64,000 bases of DNA. Origin: Coralloluteibacterium thermophilum (lineage in GTDB: Bacteria; Pseudomonadota; Gammaproteobacteria; Xanthomonadales; Xanthomonadaceae). Every line of letters begins with the position of its first letter. Positions within the stretch are counted from its first letter, which is position 1. The notes beneath the pieces are model-generated. The model searched no databases and was not told where the DNA came from. It saw only the letters and a program-made list of their open reading frames with translations. A program made the position numbers and the translations under genes. Below are positions 57,125-64,000 of this stretch, piece by piece. The stretch spans positions 1-64,000 of the forward strand of contig NZ_JBHSGG010000040.1 of assembly GCF_042654365.1 (NCBI RefSeq), given 5' to 3'.

Positions 57125-58027
57125 ATGAGCGGCACTGCTCGCCCGGTCGGCTTCATCGGGCTCGGCCGCATGGGCGCTCCGATGGCGGGCAATCTCCTCC
57201 GCGCCGGCCACGATCTGCTCGTCTGGAACCGGACCCGCGCCCGTGCGGAGGCCCTGGCGGAGGCTGGCGCCAACGTGGCCGACACCGTCGCCGATGTCTT
57301 CGCACGCTGCGGGACGGTGATCCTGATGCTCTCCGACGCCGATGCCGTGGATGCCGTCGTCGGTCGTGGGTCGGCGGCCTTCGATGCGCGGGTGCGGGGC
57401 CGGCTGCTGCTCAACATGGGCACCTTCGCCCCGGACCAGTCCGCCGCCCTCGCCAGGGACGTGGAGGCAGCCGGAGGAGGCTACGTCGAGGCGCCGGTCT
57501 CAGGCTCGCGACGTCCCGCGGAGGAGGGCCGACTGCTGGCCATGACGGCCGGTGCCCCGGAGGCCGTGGCGCGGGTCGGGCCGCTGCTGCGCGCGATGTG
57601 CCGCGAGACCTACCACTGCGGGCCGGTGCCCGCCGCGCTGACGATGAAGCTCGCGGTCAACACTTACCTGATCACCAGCGTGACCGGTCTTGCGGAGGCC
57701 TTCCGGTTCGCCCGCGGTCATGGCCTGGATCCGGCGCTGCTGGGGCGGATCCTGGACGACGGCCCCATGGCGAGCGAAGTGTCGCGCGGCAAGGTCGCCA
57801 AGCTGGTCGCCCGCGACTACGACGCCCATGCGGCCGTCGCCGACGTGCTCAAGAACAACCGGCTCATCGCCGAGGCCGCGGTGCGGCGCGACCTGCGCCT
57901 GCCCCTGCTGGAGGCCTGCCTGCTCCTGTTCTCGCGCGCCGAGCGGCTCGGCTACGGGGGCGACGACATGGCGGCGGTGGTGGAGGCGCTGGAGGGCGCG
58001 GCGCCGCAGGAGCGCCGCCCGGTCTAG
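57125..58027 (+). CDS. NAD(P)-dependent oxidoreductase, 3-hydroxyisobutyrate dehydrogenase family
   Basis: 300 residues. GFIGLGRMGAPMAGNLL Rossmann motif at about 9-25; EAPVSGSRRPAEEGRL substrate motif; catalytic Lys in MKLAVNTYL near 175; KNNRLIAEAA. Beta-hydroxyacid dehydrogenase; exact acid not clear. GGAGGCGG upstream of ATG 57125. Confidence 0.88.
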   Translation: MSGTARPVGFIGLGRMGAPMAGNLLRAGHDLLVWNRTRARAEALAEAGANVADTVADVFARCGTVILMLSDADAVDAVVGRGSAAFDARVRGRLLLNMGTFAPDQSAALARDVEAAGGGYVEAPVSGSRRPAEEGRLLAMTAGAPEAVARVGPLLRAMCRETYHCGPVPAALTMKLAVNTYLITSVTGLAEAFRFARGHGLDPALLGRILDDGPMASEVSRGKVAKLVARDYDAHAAVADVLKNNRLIAEAAVRRDLRLPLLEACLLLFSRAERLGYGGDDMAAVVEALEGAAPQERRPV

Positions 58028-60186
58028 AGATCGAGGCGAAGTGCGAGCTCGACGCTGCGCGGCTCGCCCAGGTAGAGCATGGGCGTGCCGGTGACGTGCG
58101 TCGCGTGGACGCGGTCGCCCAGGTTGCGGCCACGCAGCGTCAAGGACAGCCCCGGCTGCGGCTGCCAGCGCAGGAAGGCGCCCCAGACCGCATAGCCGGC
58201 CACGTCCATGGTGTTGGCGGCATCGGCGTAGCGGCGGGACACGGCGCGGCCGTCGGCGCCGAGCGTCCATCGCGGCGACAGCGCATAGCTCAGCCACAGG
58301 TTGCCCACGCGCGCCGGTGTGTTGGTCGGGCGGTTGCCGGCGTGGGAGACGGCCACGTCGCCGACCTGCTGCACGAAGACGTCGAGCTGCGCGTCCACCC
58401 AGGCCAGGTTGCCGTCGATGCGCAGTGCGTCCGTCGCCTGCAGGCCGAAGGCGGCCTCCACGCCGCGCGAGGACTGCTGCCCCACCGGCAGGGTCCGGCC
58501 CGGGTCCTCGGGATCGGCGATGGCGAGGTTGGTGCGCACGATGCGGTAGGCGGCGAGCGTCGCCCAGCCGGCGCCGTCGAGCAGATCGAACTTCGCGCCG
58601 GCCTCCACCTGGCGGCCGCGGCTGAGGTCGAAGTCCTGCAGGTTGGCGAAGCTGGCGGTGCTGAGGATGCCGGCCGGCGGGTCCGCCGAGGTCGCGAACT
58701 GCGCGTAGAGGTTGGCGTTAGGCGTCGCCGCAAAGGTGAGGCCGGCGCGTCCGGTGGTCGGGCGGTAGCTGCGGTCGAAGCGCGCGGGGTTGGTCGCGCT
58801 CGGGGTGCGGTGGTTGACCACGTCCAGCCCGATGCGGTCGTGGCGCAGGCCGGTCAGGAGCGACCAGCGCTCGCCGAAGCGCGTCAGGTTCTCGACGAAC
58901 AGCGCCTGCGTGTGCAGGCGGTTGGTGCGGTCGGGATCGAAGCCCGGGCGCATCCCGGGCAGGTCGAAGAAGCGCCCCGGCGTCGTCGCGTCCGGCGCCA
59001 CCACGTCGAGGGTGCCGGAGAGCGAGCGCGGGAAGCGCGTCTGGCGGTTGAAGCTGGCATCGAACCCGGCGCTCCACTGCGAGGGGAGCGCGCCGAGGCG
59101 GCCCTCGTGCCGCCACTCCAGGCGGTTGCCGTACACGGCCTGGTCGTGGCGCTGGAGCAGGGCGCCCGAACGCTCGATGCCGGTGTGGTCGGCGGTGGGC
59201 CGGTAGGTCTCCATGTTGCGGTAGTCCCGCAGCGCGTCGTAGTGGTAGACGGTGTTGCGCAGCGAGGTCGTCGCGGTCGGCGTCCACTCGGTCAGCGAGC
59301 GTGCCCAGACCACGTCCTGGCCGTAGTAGCCGTCGCCGACGTTGTAGTTGCGGCGGGCCGTCCCCGGCAGCAGGCGCAGGCGACCCGTCGCGGGCTGGGC
59401 GACCGGCGAGCCCCAGTAGGGCCGGTGCGCGTCCTCCTGCTGGTGCTCGAGCGCCAGGGTGTGCGTGAGCGTCGGCGTGAGCCGCCCGTACCAGGAGAAC
59501 GCGGCCACCCACGCCTCGCGCTCGGCGCGGTCGATCCAGCCGTCGGTCGTGCTGTGGCCGAGGTCGAGGCGGACCGCGTGGTCGCCGCCGGCGAGCCTGC
59601 GGTTCACGCCGCCCGCAAGCGTCCGGCTCCCGAAGCTGCCCATACCGGCGAGCGCCTGCACCCGGTCCCGCGACGGGTCCGCCAGCCGGGTGACGTAGTC
59701 GATGGCACCGCCGACCGCACCTGCGCCGTGGAGGAAGGTGGCCGGCCCGCCGACCGCCTCGACGCGCTCGTAGATCCACCCGTCGACAGGACGCGCAGCG
59801 ATGGCGTCGTACTGCACGCCGATCCCGTTGAACAACTGCGCGATCTGGCTGCCGGAGAAGCCGCGATAGGTCACCGCGTTGCCGTTGCCCGGCGGCGAGG
59901 CGACCGACAGGCCCGGCACGGCGAACAGGGCCTCCTGCGTGTTCCGCACGCCCCGCGCGTCCAGCGTGGCGCGGTCCACGACGGTCACCGTGGCCGGCAG
60001 TTCGCGCAGGCGGACGTCGAGCCTGCTCGCCGCCGCGGCGCTGCCGTCCAGGCCGGCCTCCGCCTGTCCGACGACCTCGATGCGGTCCAGTCGCCGCGCG
60101 TCCTCCTGGGCCGAGGCGAACGCGGGCAGGGCCGCCGCGCAGGCAAGGGCGAGCGGGCGGAAGGACGGGCGGGCGAGGCGGGTCAT
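58024..60186 (-). CDS. TonB-dependent outer membrane receptor
   Basis: 720 residues. Signal peptide (ALACAAALPAFASA). TonB-box-like RLDRIEVVGQ, plug domain (LPATVTVVDRATLDARGVRNTQEALFAVPGLSV, ...YRGFSGSQI), beta barrel, and C-terminal ...RSVELALRLDL with terminal Leu typical of outer-membrane insertion. Resembles siderophore or copper/heme receptors. It lies 306 bases downstream of a metal-rich propeller gene and within reach of the cop cluster, so copper or iron are candidate substrates. Confidence 0.88.
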   Translation of the reverse strand: MTRLARPSFRPLALACAAALPAFASAQEDARRLDRIEVVGQAEAGLDGSAAAASRLDVRLRELPATVTVVDRATLDARGVRNTQEALFAVPGLSVASPPGNGNAVTYRGFSGSQIAQLFNGIGVQYDAIAARPVDGWIYERVEAVGGPATFLHGAGAVGGAIDYVTRLADPSRDRVQALAGMGSFGSRTLAGGVNRRLAGGDHAVRLDLGHSTTDGWIDRAEREAWVAAFSWYGRLTPTLTHTLALEHQQEDAHRPYWGSPVAQPATGRLRLLPGTARRNYNVGDGYYGQDVVWARSLTEWTPTATTSLRNTVYHYDALRDYRNMETYRPTADHTGIERSGALLQRHDQAVYGNRLEWRHEGRLGALPSQWSAGFDASFNRQTRFPRSLSGTLDVVAPDATTPGRFFDLPGMRPGFDPDRTNRLHTQALFVENLTRFGERWSLLTGLRHDRIGLDVVNHRTPSATNPARFDRSYRPTTGRAGLTFAATPNANLYAQFATSADPPAGILSTASFANLQDFDLSRGRQVEAGAKFDLLDGAGWATLAAYRIVRTNLAIADPEDPGRTLPVGQQSSRGVEAAFGLQATDALRIDGNLAWVDAQLDVFVQQVGDVAVSHAGNRPTNTPARVGNLWLSYALSPRWTLGADGRAVSRRYADAANTMDVAGYAVWGAFLRWQPQPGLSLTLRGRNLGDRVHATHVTGTPMLYLGEPRSVELALRLDL

Positions 60187-60492
60187 GCGGGCGCGGAGGA
60201 GCCGGGAGGGCCCGCAGGATGCGGGTGGCGCGGGGACAGGCCAATGCGACCTGCTGTCGCACCGGCCCGGGCAACTGCCGGACCGGCGTCGAGGCGGCAG
60301 GCATGTTTCCCCGATGGCCGCGAGACGCGCGGGGGCGACGGGGGCGCCCGGCTCCGGGACGGCGGGGCGCACCGGCGCGCATGCGCCGTCAGAACTCCCC
60401 CCGCAGGCCCATCGAGCCCTTGATCGAGCTGCCGTGGCCGAGGTCGTCCAACAGCGTGGTGAATCGCCGGGCAGCGGCAGGCGGCAACGGGT
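60187..60492. other. Gene-free gap upstream of TonB receptor
   Basis: 306 bases between the propeller gene and the receptor, both on the minus strand. A short minus-strand frame ending at 60389 reads ...LLDDLGHGSSIKGSMGLRGEF but has no ATG; it may be a remnant. No clear promoter or Fur box was found by eye. Confidence 0.35.
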
Positions 60493-61743
60493 TCAGCGCC
60501 GCCCGGCGCGCGCGCCGCGCAGGACCGGGCTGCCGTCCTCCACATCCGTCCAGACGAGATGCGCAGCGCCCGCATGGACGGCGAGGCGGGGCAGGCCGCT
60601 CGCGCGACCGCGCGCAGCCAGCCTGGCGACGTCGACCCGCTCGTGCTCGTCGAGTTCGGAGCCGAAGCGCGCGAGGCGCAGCGTCTGGCCGTCGGGGCGT
60701 TCGACCAGCCAGGCGAGCCAGAGGGCATCGTCGGCCGCTTCCAGGGCCACCCGGCCGAGCACCTCGGTGCCCTCGGCGACGGAGACCGGCGTTCCGAAGC
60801 TGGCGCCGGCGTCGTCGGAGCGGGCGATGCGGATCTCCGGCGTTCCCGCCGCCTCCGTGTACCAGGCGACCCAGACAGTATCGCCATCTGTGGCCACAGC
60901 GGGCCCGTTGACCGGGCAGCCCGCGATCCGCCAGCCGTCCGGATGCACCAGGGCCGGGGCGGTCCACGTCTCTCCGTCGAAGCGCGTCAGGCGGATGTCC
61001 CGCACCTCTTCGTCGTCGCGTCCGCGATACACGACGACGACGCCGGAGGCGGTGAGGGCGGAGTCGGTGGTGCAGCAGTCGCAGGTCGAGGCATCGAGCG
61101 GCCATTCCGCACGGGTTGCGCCATCGGCACCGAGTACGGCGGCGCGCAGCATCATCGCCCCGCCTCCGTGCCCGTGGGCGTGGTGCTTGCCGGCGTGCGC
61201 GGGGTGGCTGCTCTTCTGCCGGCTGTCGAGCCAGGCCATGCCGAGGCGGTCGTCGCGCTGCGACCAGAAGGTCACGAAGCCGTGGTCGCCGCGGACGTGT
61301 TCCAGGTTGACCATCCGCGGTGCCGACCAGGTCGCGCCCCGGTCGCCGGAGCGGACCACGTCGATGCCGTAGTCCATCCGCCCCGGCCCCGTGCTGCGCA
61401 GCCAGTGCGCCCACAGCGAACCGTCCGGCAGCGCGTGCACGTGCGGCGTGTCCGCCCAGTTGACGAACCAGTCCGCGCCCTCTGCGATGGTCAGCGGCGC
61501 GTTCCAGCGTCGTCCGTCGGGCGTCCGCGCGAGCCGGAGGCGATGGCCGTCGCCGGTCCGTTCAAGCCAGCTCAGCAGCAGCCCGCCCTCGGCGTCGCGG
61601 ACCAGGTCCGGCTGCCCGCCCATCGTCGCCGGCAATGCCCAGGACTCGACCTGCAGCGTGCCCGGCGCGCCGGGTCCGCCCGCGGAGACCGGCGGGCCGG
61701 CCAGGGCGGCGAGGCCCAACAGGGTCGTGAGCAATCGGGGCAT
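60493..61743 (-). CDS. Secreted BNR/sialidase-like beta-propeller protein, metal-rich
   Basis: 416 residues. Signal peptide (LLTTLLGLAALAGPPVSA). Asp-box-like repeats (SGDRGATWSAPRMV, SDDAGASFGTP, RTPDGRRWNAP) indicate a six-bladed BNR propeller. Unusual: a His-rich loop HPAHAGKHHAHGHGGGAMM at about 180-200 and a Cys cluster TCDCCTTD at about 220. The sialidase catalytic Arg triad/Tyr was not confirmed, so enzyme activity is doubtful. Upstream of the TonB receptor on the same strand; metal capture inferred. Confidence 0.75.
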   Translation of the reverse strand: MPRLLTTLLGLAALAGPPVSAGGPGAPGTLQVESWALPATMGGQPDLVRDAEGGLLLSWLERTGDGHRLRLARTPDGRRWNAPLTIAEGADWFVNWADTPHVHALPDGSLWAHWLRSTGPGRMDYGIDVVRSGDRGATWSAPRMVNLEHVRGDHGFVTFWSQRDDRLGMAWLDSRQKSSHPAHAGKHHAHGHGGGAMMLRAAVLGADGATRAEWPLDASTCDCCTTDSALTASGVVVVYRGRDDEEVRDIRLTRFDGETWTAPALVHPDGWRIAGCPVNGPAVATDGDTVWVAWYTEAAGTPEIRIARSDDAGASFGTPVSVAEGTEVLGRVALEAADDALWLAWLVERPDGQTLRLARFGSELDEHERVDVARLAARGRASGLPRLAVHAGAAHLVWTDVEDGSPVLRGARAGRR

Positions 61744-61851
61744 GGGCGGGCGAGGGCAGTGGGAGGGACGGTGATCATCAGGATGCCCGCGTGCGCGCAA
61801 CGCATGCATGCGACCGGCTGTCGCAGCACCCGCGGCCGTCGCGGGCGATCT

Positions 61852-62667
61852 TCACTCCGTGCCGACGGCAGCCGCGCGATAGCTGCGCATTGGGCCGCGC
61901 CACGGGGCGGAGGCCGACGGAGACGCCTCATGGATGAACAGCGACAGCACCGGCCCGGAGCCAGCGCAGCGCCGCGCGCGATCACCACGTTCGAAGTGCG
62001 CCGGATACCCGGCAGCCGCATGTGGGAGGTCTGGATGGGCGACCACCGCGGCCGGACCCTCTACGACAGCGAACCCGAAGCCCGCACCGGCGCCCTCGAA
62101 TGGGCCCGCAGCTGGCGCGCGACCAGCGGCGAGGACGTCAGGGTGCGCGTGCGGATGCAGTAGCGGGCGCAGGCTTTCATCACCGGTGCAGTCCTTCATC
62201 AAACGCGCAGGACCGTCGGATCTGGGGCATGCTCGCAGACGTCTCCCGTGCTTCGCATCACGCGCGCAGCCAACAAAGCGATACTTCGCATAATATATAT
62301 TCGAGGAGCACGTTAAGGTTGGCTTGTCAAGCCCCTCCGCGCGGCCCGGTGGGGCGTAGCCGCCCAGCACGAAAGCCAGCCCGACCGCCGCGGCGACCGG
62401 GCTCAACCTTTCCAATGCTGCGGCCCACAGCTTCCGTTCTGTCTTGTCGGTCGCTTTCTCGACATGGATGCGCAGCATCCACGTCGGGCCGTCCTCGCCA
62501 GATGCATCGCAAAGCTGCGCAATTCGTTCATCTGGCATCGGCACAGTGCCGCTTTTCCAGCCGCTAATGAGTGACGGCTTGACCTTCAACAGCCGCGCGA
62601 TATCCGCGTCGTTGTTGAAGGAGCGAGCTTTCTTCACTTTGTCAAGTAGCTCCCGCTGGGCGGTCAT
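61852..62667 (-). CDS. DUF3693-type phage regulator, frame reading out of the prophage
   Basis: The first ~65 residues (ELLDKVKKARSFNNDADIARLLKVKPSLISGWKSGTVPMPDERIAQLCDASGEDGPTWMLRIHVEKA) are a DUF3693-like HTH, a filamentous-phage regulator. Then a membrane-like helix (LSPVAAAVGLAFVLGGYAPP). The frame has no stop at the prophage edge (62283) and continues ~140 residues through host DNA to 61852. In the circular phage genome the C-terminus would differ, so the tail is probably non-native. ATG 62667 lies beside an operator. Likely controls the phage promoter at 62680-62708. Confidence 0.6.
   Translation of the reverse strand: MTAQRELLDKVKKARSFNNDADIARLLKVKPSLISGWKSGTVPMPDERIAQLCDASGEDGPTWMLRIHVEKATDKTERKLWAAALERLSPVAAAVGLAFVLGGYAPPGRAEGLDKPTLTCSSNIYYAKYRFVGCARDAKHGRRLRACPRSDGPARLMKDCTGDESLRPLLHPHAHPDVLAAGRAPAAGPFEGAGAGFGFAVVEGPAAVVAHPDLPHAAAGYPAHFERGDRARRCAGSGPVLSLFIHEASPSASAPWRGPMRSYRAAAVGTE
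61930..62163 (+). CDS. Small 77-aa hypothetical protein
   Basis: FEVRRIPGSRMWEVWMGDHRGRTLYDSEPEARTGALEWARSW resembles small DUF2188-like proteins. ATG 61930 has GGAGACGCC upstream. Antisense to the extended frame of the DUF3693 regulator. Function unknown. Confidence 0.55.
   Translation: MDEQRQHRPGASAAPRAITTFEVRRIPGSRMWEVWMGDHRGRTLYDSEPEARTGALEWARSWRATSGEDVRVRVRMQ
62283..62310 (+). other. dif-like attachment site (attL) of filamentous prophage
   Basis: 28 bases: ACTTCGCATAA (XerC-like arm) then TATATA (central) then TTCGAGGAGCA. The first arm and centre match E. coli dif at 8 of 11 and 5 of 6 positions; the second (XerD) arm barely matches. This is the pattern of attP/attL sites of filamentous phages that use host XerC/XerD to integrate. 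Phage genes lie to its right. Confidence 0.6.
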
Positions 62668-62668
62668 C

Positions 62669-62683
62669 TTCAAGAATCCTTGA
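62669..62683. promoter_or_regulatory. Operator half/imperfect palindrome O1
   Basis: TTCAAGAATCCTTGA, an imperfect version of the palindrome at 62719-62734. Overlaps the -35 of the phage promoter and lies immediately upstream of the regulator's start codon. Confidence 0.55.
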
Positions 62684-62708
62684 CTGTTCAATCTTCCCTG
62701 ACTATACA
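62680..62708 (+). promoter_or_regulatory. Sigma70 promoter of phage rep operon
   Basis: TTGACT (-35), 17-base spacer, TATACA (-10): close to consensus. Faces the 50-aa gene and the replication initiator. Bracketed by O1 and O2, so a repressor could block both polymerase binding and start. Confidence 0.65.
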
Positions 62709-62715
62709 AGGCCCA

Positions 62716-62737
62716 GCCTTCAAGAATTCTTGAAGGC
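62716..62737. promoter_or_regulatory. Operator O2, 22-bp perfect palindrome
   Basis: Core TTCAAGAATTCTTGAA at 62719-62734, symmetric out to 22 bases. It lies just downstream of the -10, over the predicted transcription start. Shares its half site with O1. Confidence 0.65.
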
Positions 62738-62809
62738 CGGCCGCCCCGGCCACCCCTCCCCTGAGTGGCTGGGGCGGCCCTCGGGGCAGGGATTAGATCG
62801 GGGGATCGC

Positions 62810-62962
62810 ATGAAGGCTTTCGTCGGTTCGTTCTTGTGGGCGTGCGCAGTGGCGTTCGGCATGGAGGGGGAGTGGGTGCACTTCGCCGTTTCTGCTGGCG
62901 TCGGCACGCTGCTGGTGGTCAGCGCGTTCCGTGACGCCCTGAGCGTGGGGCGCGTGCTGTGA
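62810..62962 (+). CDS. Small phage membrane protein
   Basis: 50 residues with two hydrophobic stretches (AFVGSFLWACAVAFGM and HFAVSAGVGTLLVVSAF). First gene after the phage promoter; its stop overlaps the start of the replication gene by 4 bases (GTGA). Function unknown; small membrane proteins are common in filamentous phages. Confidence 0.6.
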   Translation: MKAFVGSFLWACAVAFGMEGEWVHFAVSAGVGTLLVVSAFRDALSVGRVL

Positions 62963-64000
62963 GCCTCACGGAATCCATGTCCCCGGATCGTTGCCCTGAG
63001 TGCCGCGCTCGGCTGGACGCCAGCGGCGACTGCGGCGGCTGTGGGGCGACCGCCGAGTGGTTGGCCGATGCCGCCGAGTTGATGGCGCCCTATGGCGCCG
63101 AGGAAATGGACCACGCCCCGAGGGGGTCCAATTCTGCGACGGCGGCCGGCCCGTCTAGTAACACGGGCCCTAACCGGAGGTGCAACGTTCGGGGCTCGCG
63201 GAAGCGGAAAGAGAAGCATGAATCTCTCCCGTCCGGCGTCCGCCAGGACGGCGTGTTGATCGACGCGCTTGCCGTCACGCTGCCCGGTGCCGAGGAGCTT
63301 GTTGAGGAGTTCGGCCGCGAAGGTCTGCCGCAGCGCATCGTGCGCTCGATCTTCGGCGGGTCTCTCCATGCTGGGGAATTCGAGAACCGGGGCTTCCTCG
63401 GTTACGACGAAAGCGCACGCATCCTCAACGACGCTGGCGAGCCCGTGGGCTGGGTCGGCATTGGCGGTCAGCGGGACACGATCCACGTTTCGATGATGGG
63501 CGCGGGCTGTGCGCTCGTCCGGGACTGGCATCGCGTCGCGTCGAGCCTCGCCGTGTACAGCGCGAAGATCACGCGGTGCGACCTCGCGTACGACGACTAC
63601 ACCGGCGAGCATTTCAGCGTGGCTCACGAAATCGCCCGCGTGCAGGCGGGCGAGCGGGTAAGGGCCCGGGGCGCTGGCGCGCCGCCCAAAAACTGGTGGA
63701 TGCAGCACCTAGATACCGGCGTCGGCGACTCGCTGTACGCGGGCACGCGTGGGGACAAGCTCCTCAATATCTACGAGAAGGGCAAGCAGCAGGGCGACCC
63801 GACATCCCCGTGGGTGCGGGTCGAGGTCCGCTTCTGGAACAAGAAGCGTGAGATTCCGTATGGCGTGCTAACGGCGCCGCTGGGCTATCTGCGCGCCGCG
63901 TACAACGTGTGCGAGCGGGTGCCGGGGGATTCCTGCGAGCGCATCCGGACCATCGCCGCGACCGTGGAGTGCAACGCGAAGGCGTGGGTGCAGTGGATGG
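62959..64000 (+). CDS. Filamentous phage replication initiator (Rep_trans family), 5' part
   Basis: At least 347 residues; runs off the right edge without a stop. Starts with GTG 62959 (overlap with the previous stop) or ATG 62977. N-terminal CPECRARLDASGDCGGCGAT is a zinc-ribbon-like cluster. The body has the Rep_trans signatures VSMMGAGCALV, ITRCDLAYDDYTG, GDKLLNIYEKGKQQGDP and WVRVEVRFWNKKREIP. Nicks the origin to start rolling-circle replication in such phages. Coding density and codon use differ from the host-like genes to the left. Confidence 0.85.
   Translation, partial: MSLTESMSPDRCPECRARLDASGDCGGCGATAEWLADAAELMAPYGAEEMDHAPRGSNSATAAGPSSNTGPNRRCNVRGSRKRKEKHESLPSGVRQDGVLIDALAVTLPGAEELVEEFGREGLPQRIVRSIFGGSLHAGEFENRGFLGYDESARILNDAGEPVGWVGIGGQRDTIHVSMMGAGCALVRDWHRVASSLAVYSAKITRCDLAYDDYTGEHFSVAHEIARVQAGERVRARGAGAPPKNWWMQHLDTGVGDSLYAGTRGDKLLNIYEKGKQQGDPTSPWVRVEVRFWNKKREIPYGVLTAPLGYLRAAYNVCERVPGDSCERIRTIAATVECNAKAWVQWM

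Noticed and set aside
57001..60423. A 1,140-codon plus-strand frame over the dehydrogenase and TonB receptor
   Set aside because: Shadow of genes in other frames; no start context or motifs.

Overview
The window is high-GC DNA that fits a gammaproteobacterium of the Xanthomonadaceae/Lysobacteraceae (Lysobacter, Luteimonas or a close relative). The clues are an XAC0095-family gene, a copLAB copper cluster with a CopL-type protein, a ppsA gene with a TTG start next to ppsR, typical xanthomonad REP repeats (GTAGGAGCGGCTTCAGCC type and CCCCCATCCC...CCCCGC type), and a filamentous prophage beginning at a dif-like site. Most of 18-62 kb looks very GC-rich. The first ~14 kb, parts of 16.4-18.1 kb and the last ~1.7 kb look visibly less so, which suggests acquired DNA.

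1-14.5 kb is a defence island. On the minus strand, in transcription order, lie a small HTH regulator, a nuclease-helicase fusion (DUF2075 type), DruA (DUF4338), an unrecognised 931-aa protein, an unrecognised 362-aa protein and a giant DEAH helicase with a DUF1998-type C-terminus (DruE). DruA first and DruE last, with unknown proteins between, is the hallmark of Druantia type I anti-phage systems. Here the middle holds only two genes, so it looks like a variant architecture. A GHKL-ATPase/STAS-like protein converges on druE.

14.7-43 kb is mostly chromosomal accessory and housekeeping DNA: an XAC0095 gene fused to a REP element and a frameshifted secreted-protein gene; a LysR/quinone reductase pair; a LysR gene divergent from an SDR-SDR-DUF1097-DoxX operon; SnoaL/HxlR; a YkgJ cysteine-cluster protein; DUF763; a CBS protein; a PCMT-erythromycin esterase fusion; an ECF sigma factor, membrane protein, beta-lactamase-like operon; a duplicated REP cassette; two paralogous secreted FG-GAP-like lipoproteins; an AlkB-like dioxygenase; a PAS histidine kinase; an epoxide hydrolase-like gene; AraC and cupin genes; a P-type ATPase; tadA; and orn.

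43-49.4 kb holds mscS, ppsA and its regulator ppsR, a DUF1249 gene, a di-heme cytochrome c peroxidase, two hairpin terminators, and tRNA-Glu and tRNA-Ala. 49.4-55.8 kb is a one-direction metal/redox cluster: a RegB/RegA-type redox two-component system, a PCu(A)C copper chaperone, copL, copA, copB and a DUF411 protein. 55.9-62.2 kb carries a LysR regulator, a 3-hydroxyisobutyrate dehydrogenase-family gene, a TonB-dependent receptor, and a secreted beta-propeller-like protein with His-rich and CDCC metal-binding features.

From ~62.28 kb to the window end is the left end of an integrated filamentous phage: a dif-like attachment site, a DUF3693-type regulator on the minus strand whose frame runs out through the attachment site, a sigma70 promoter bracketed by palindromic operators, a small membrane protein gene and the start of a Rep_trans-family replication initiator, which continues beyond the window.
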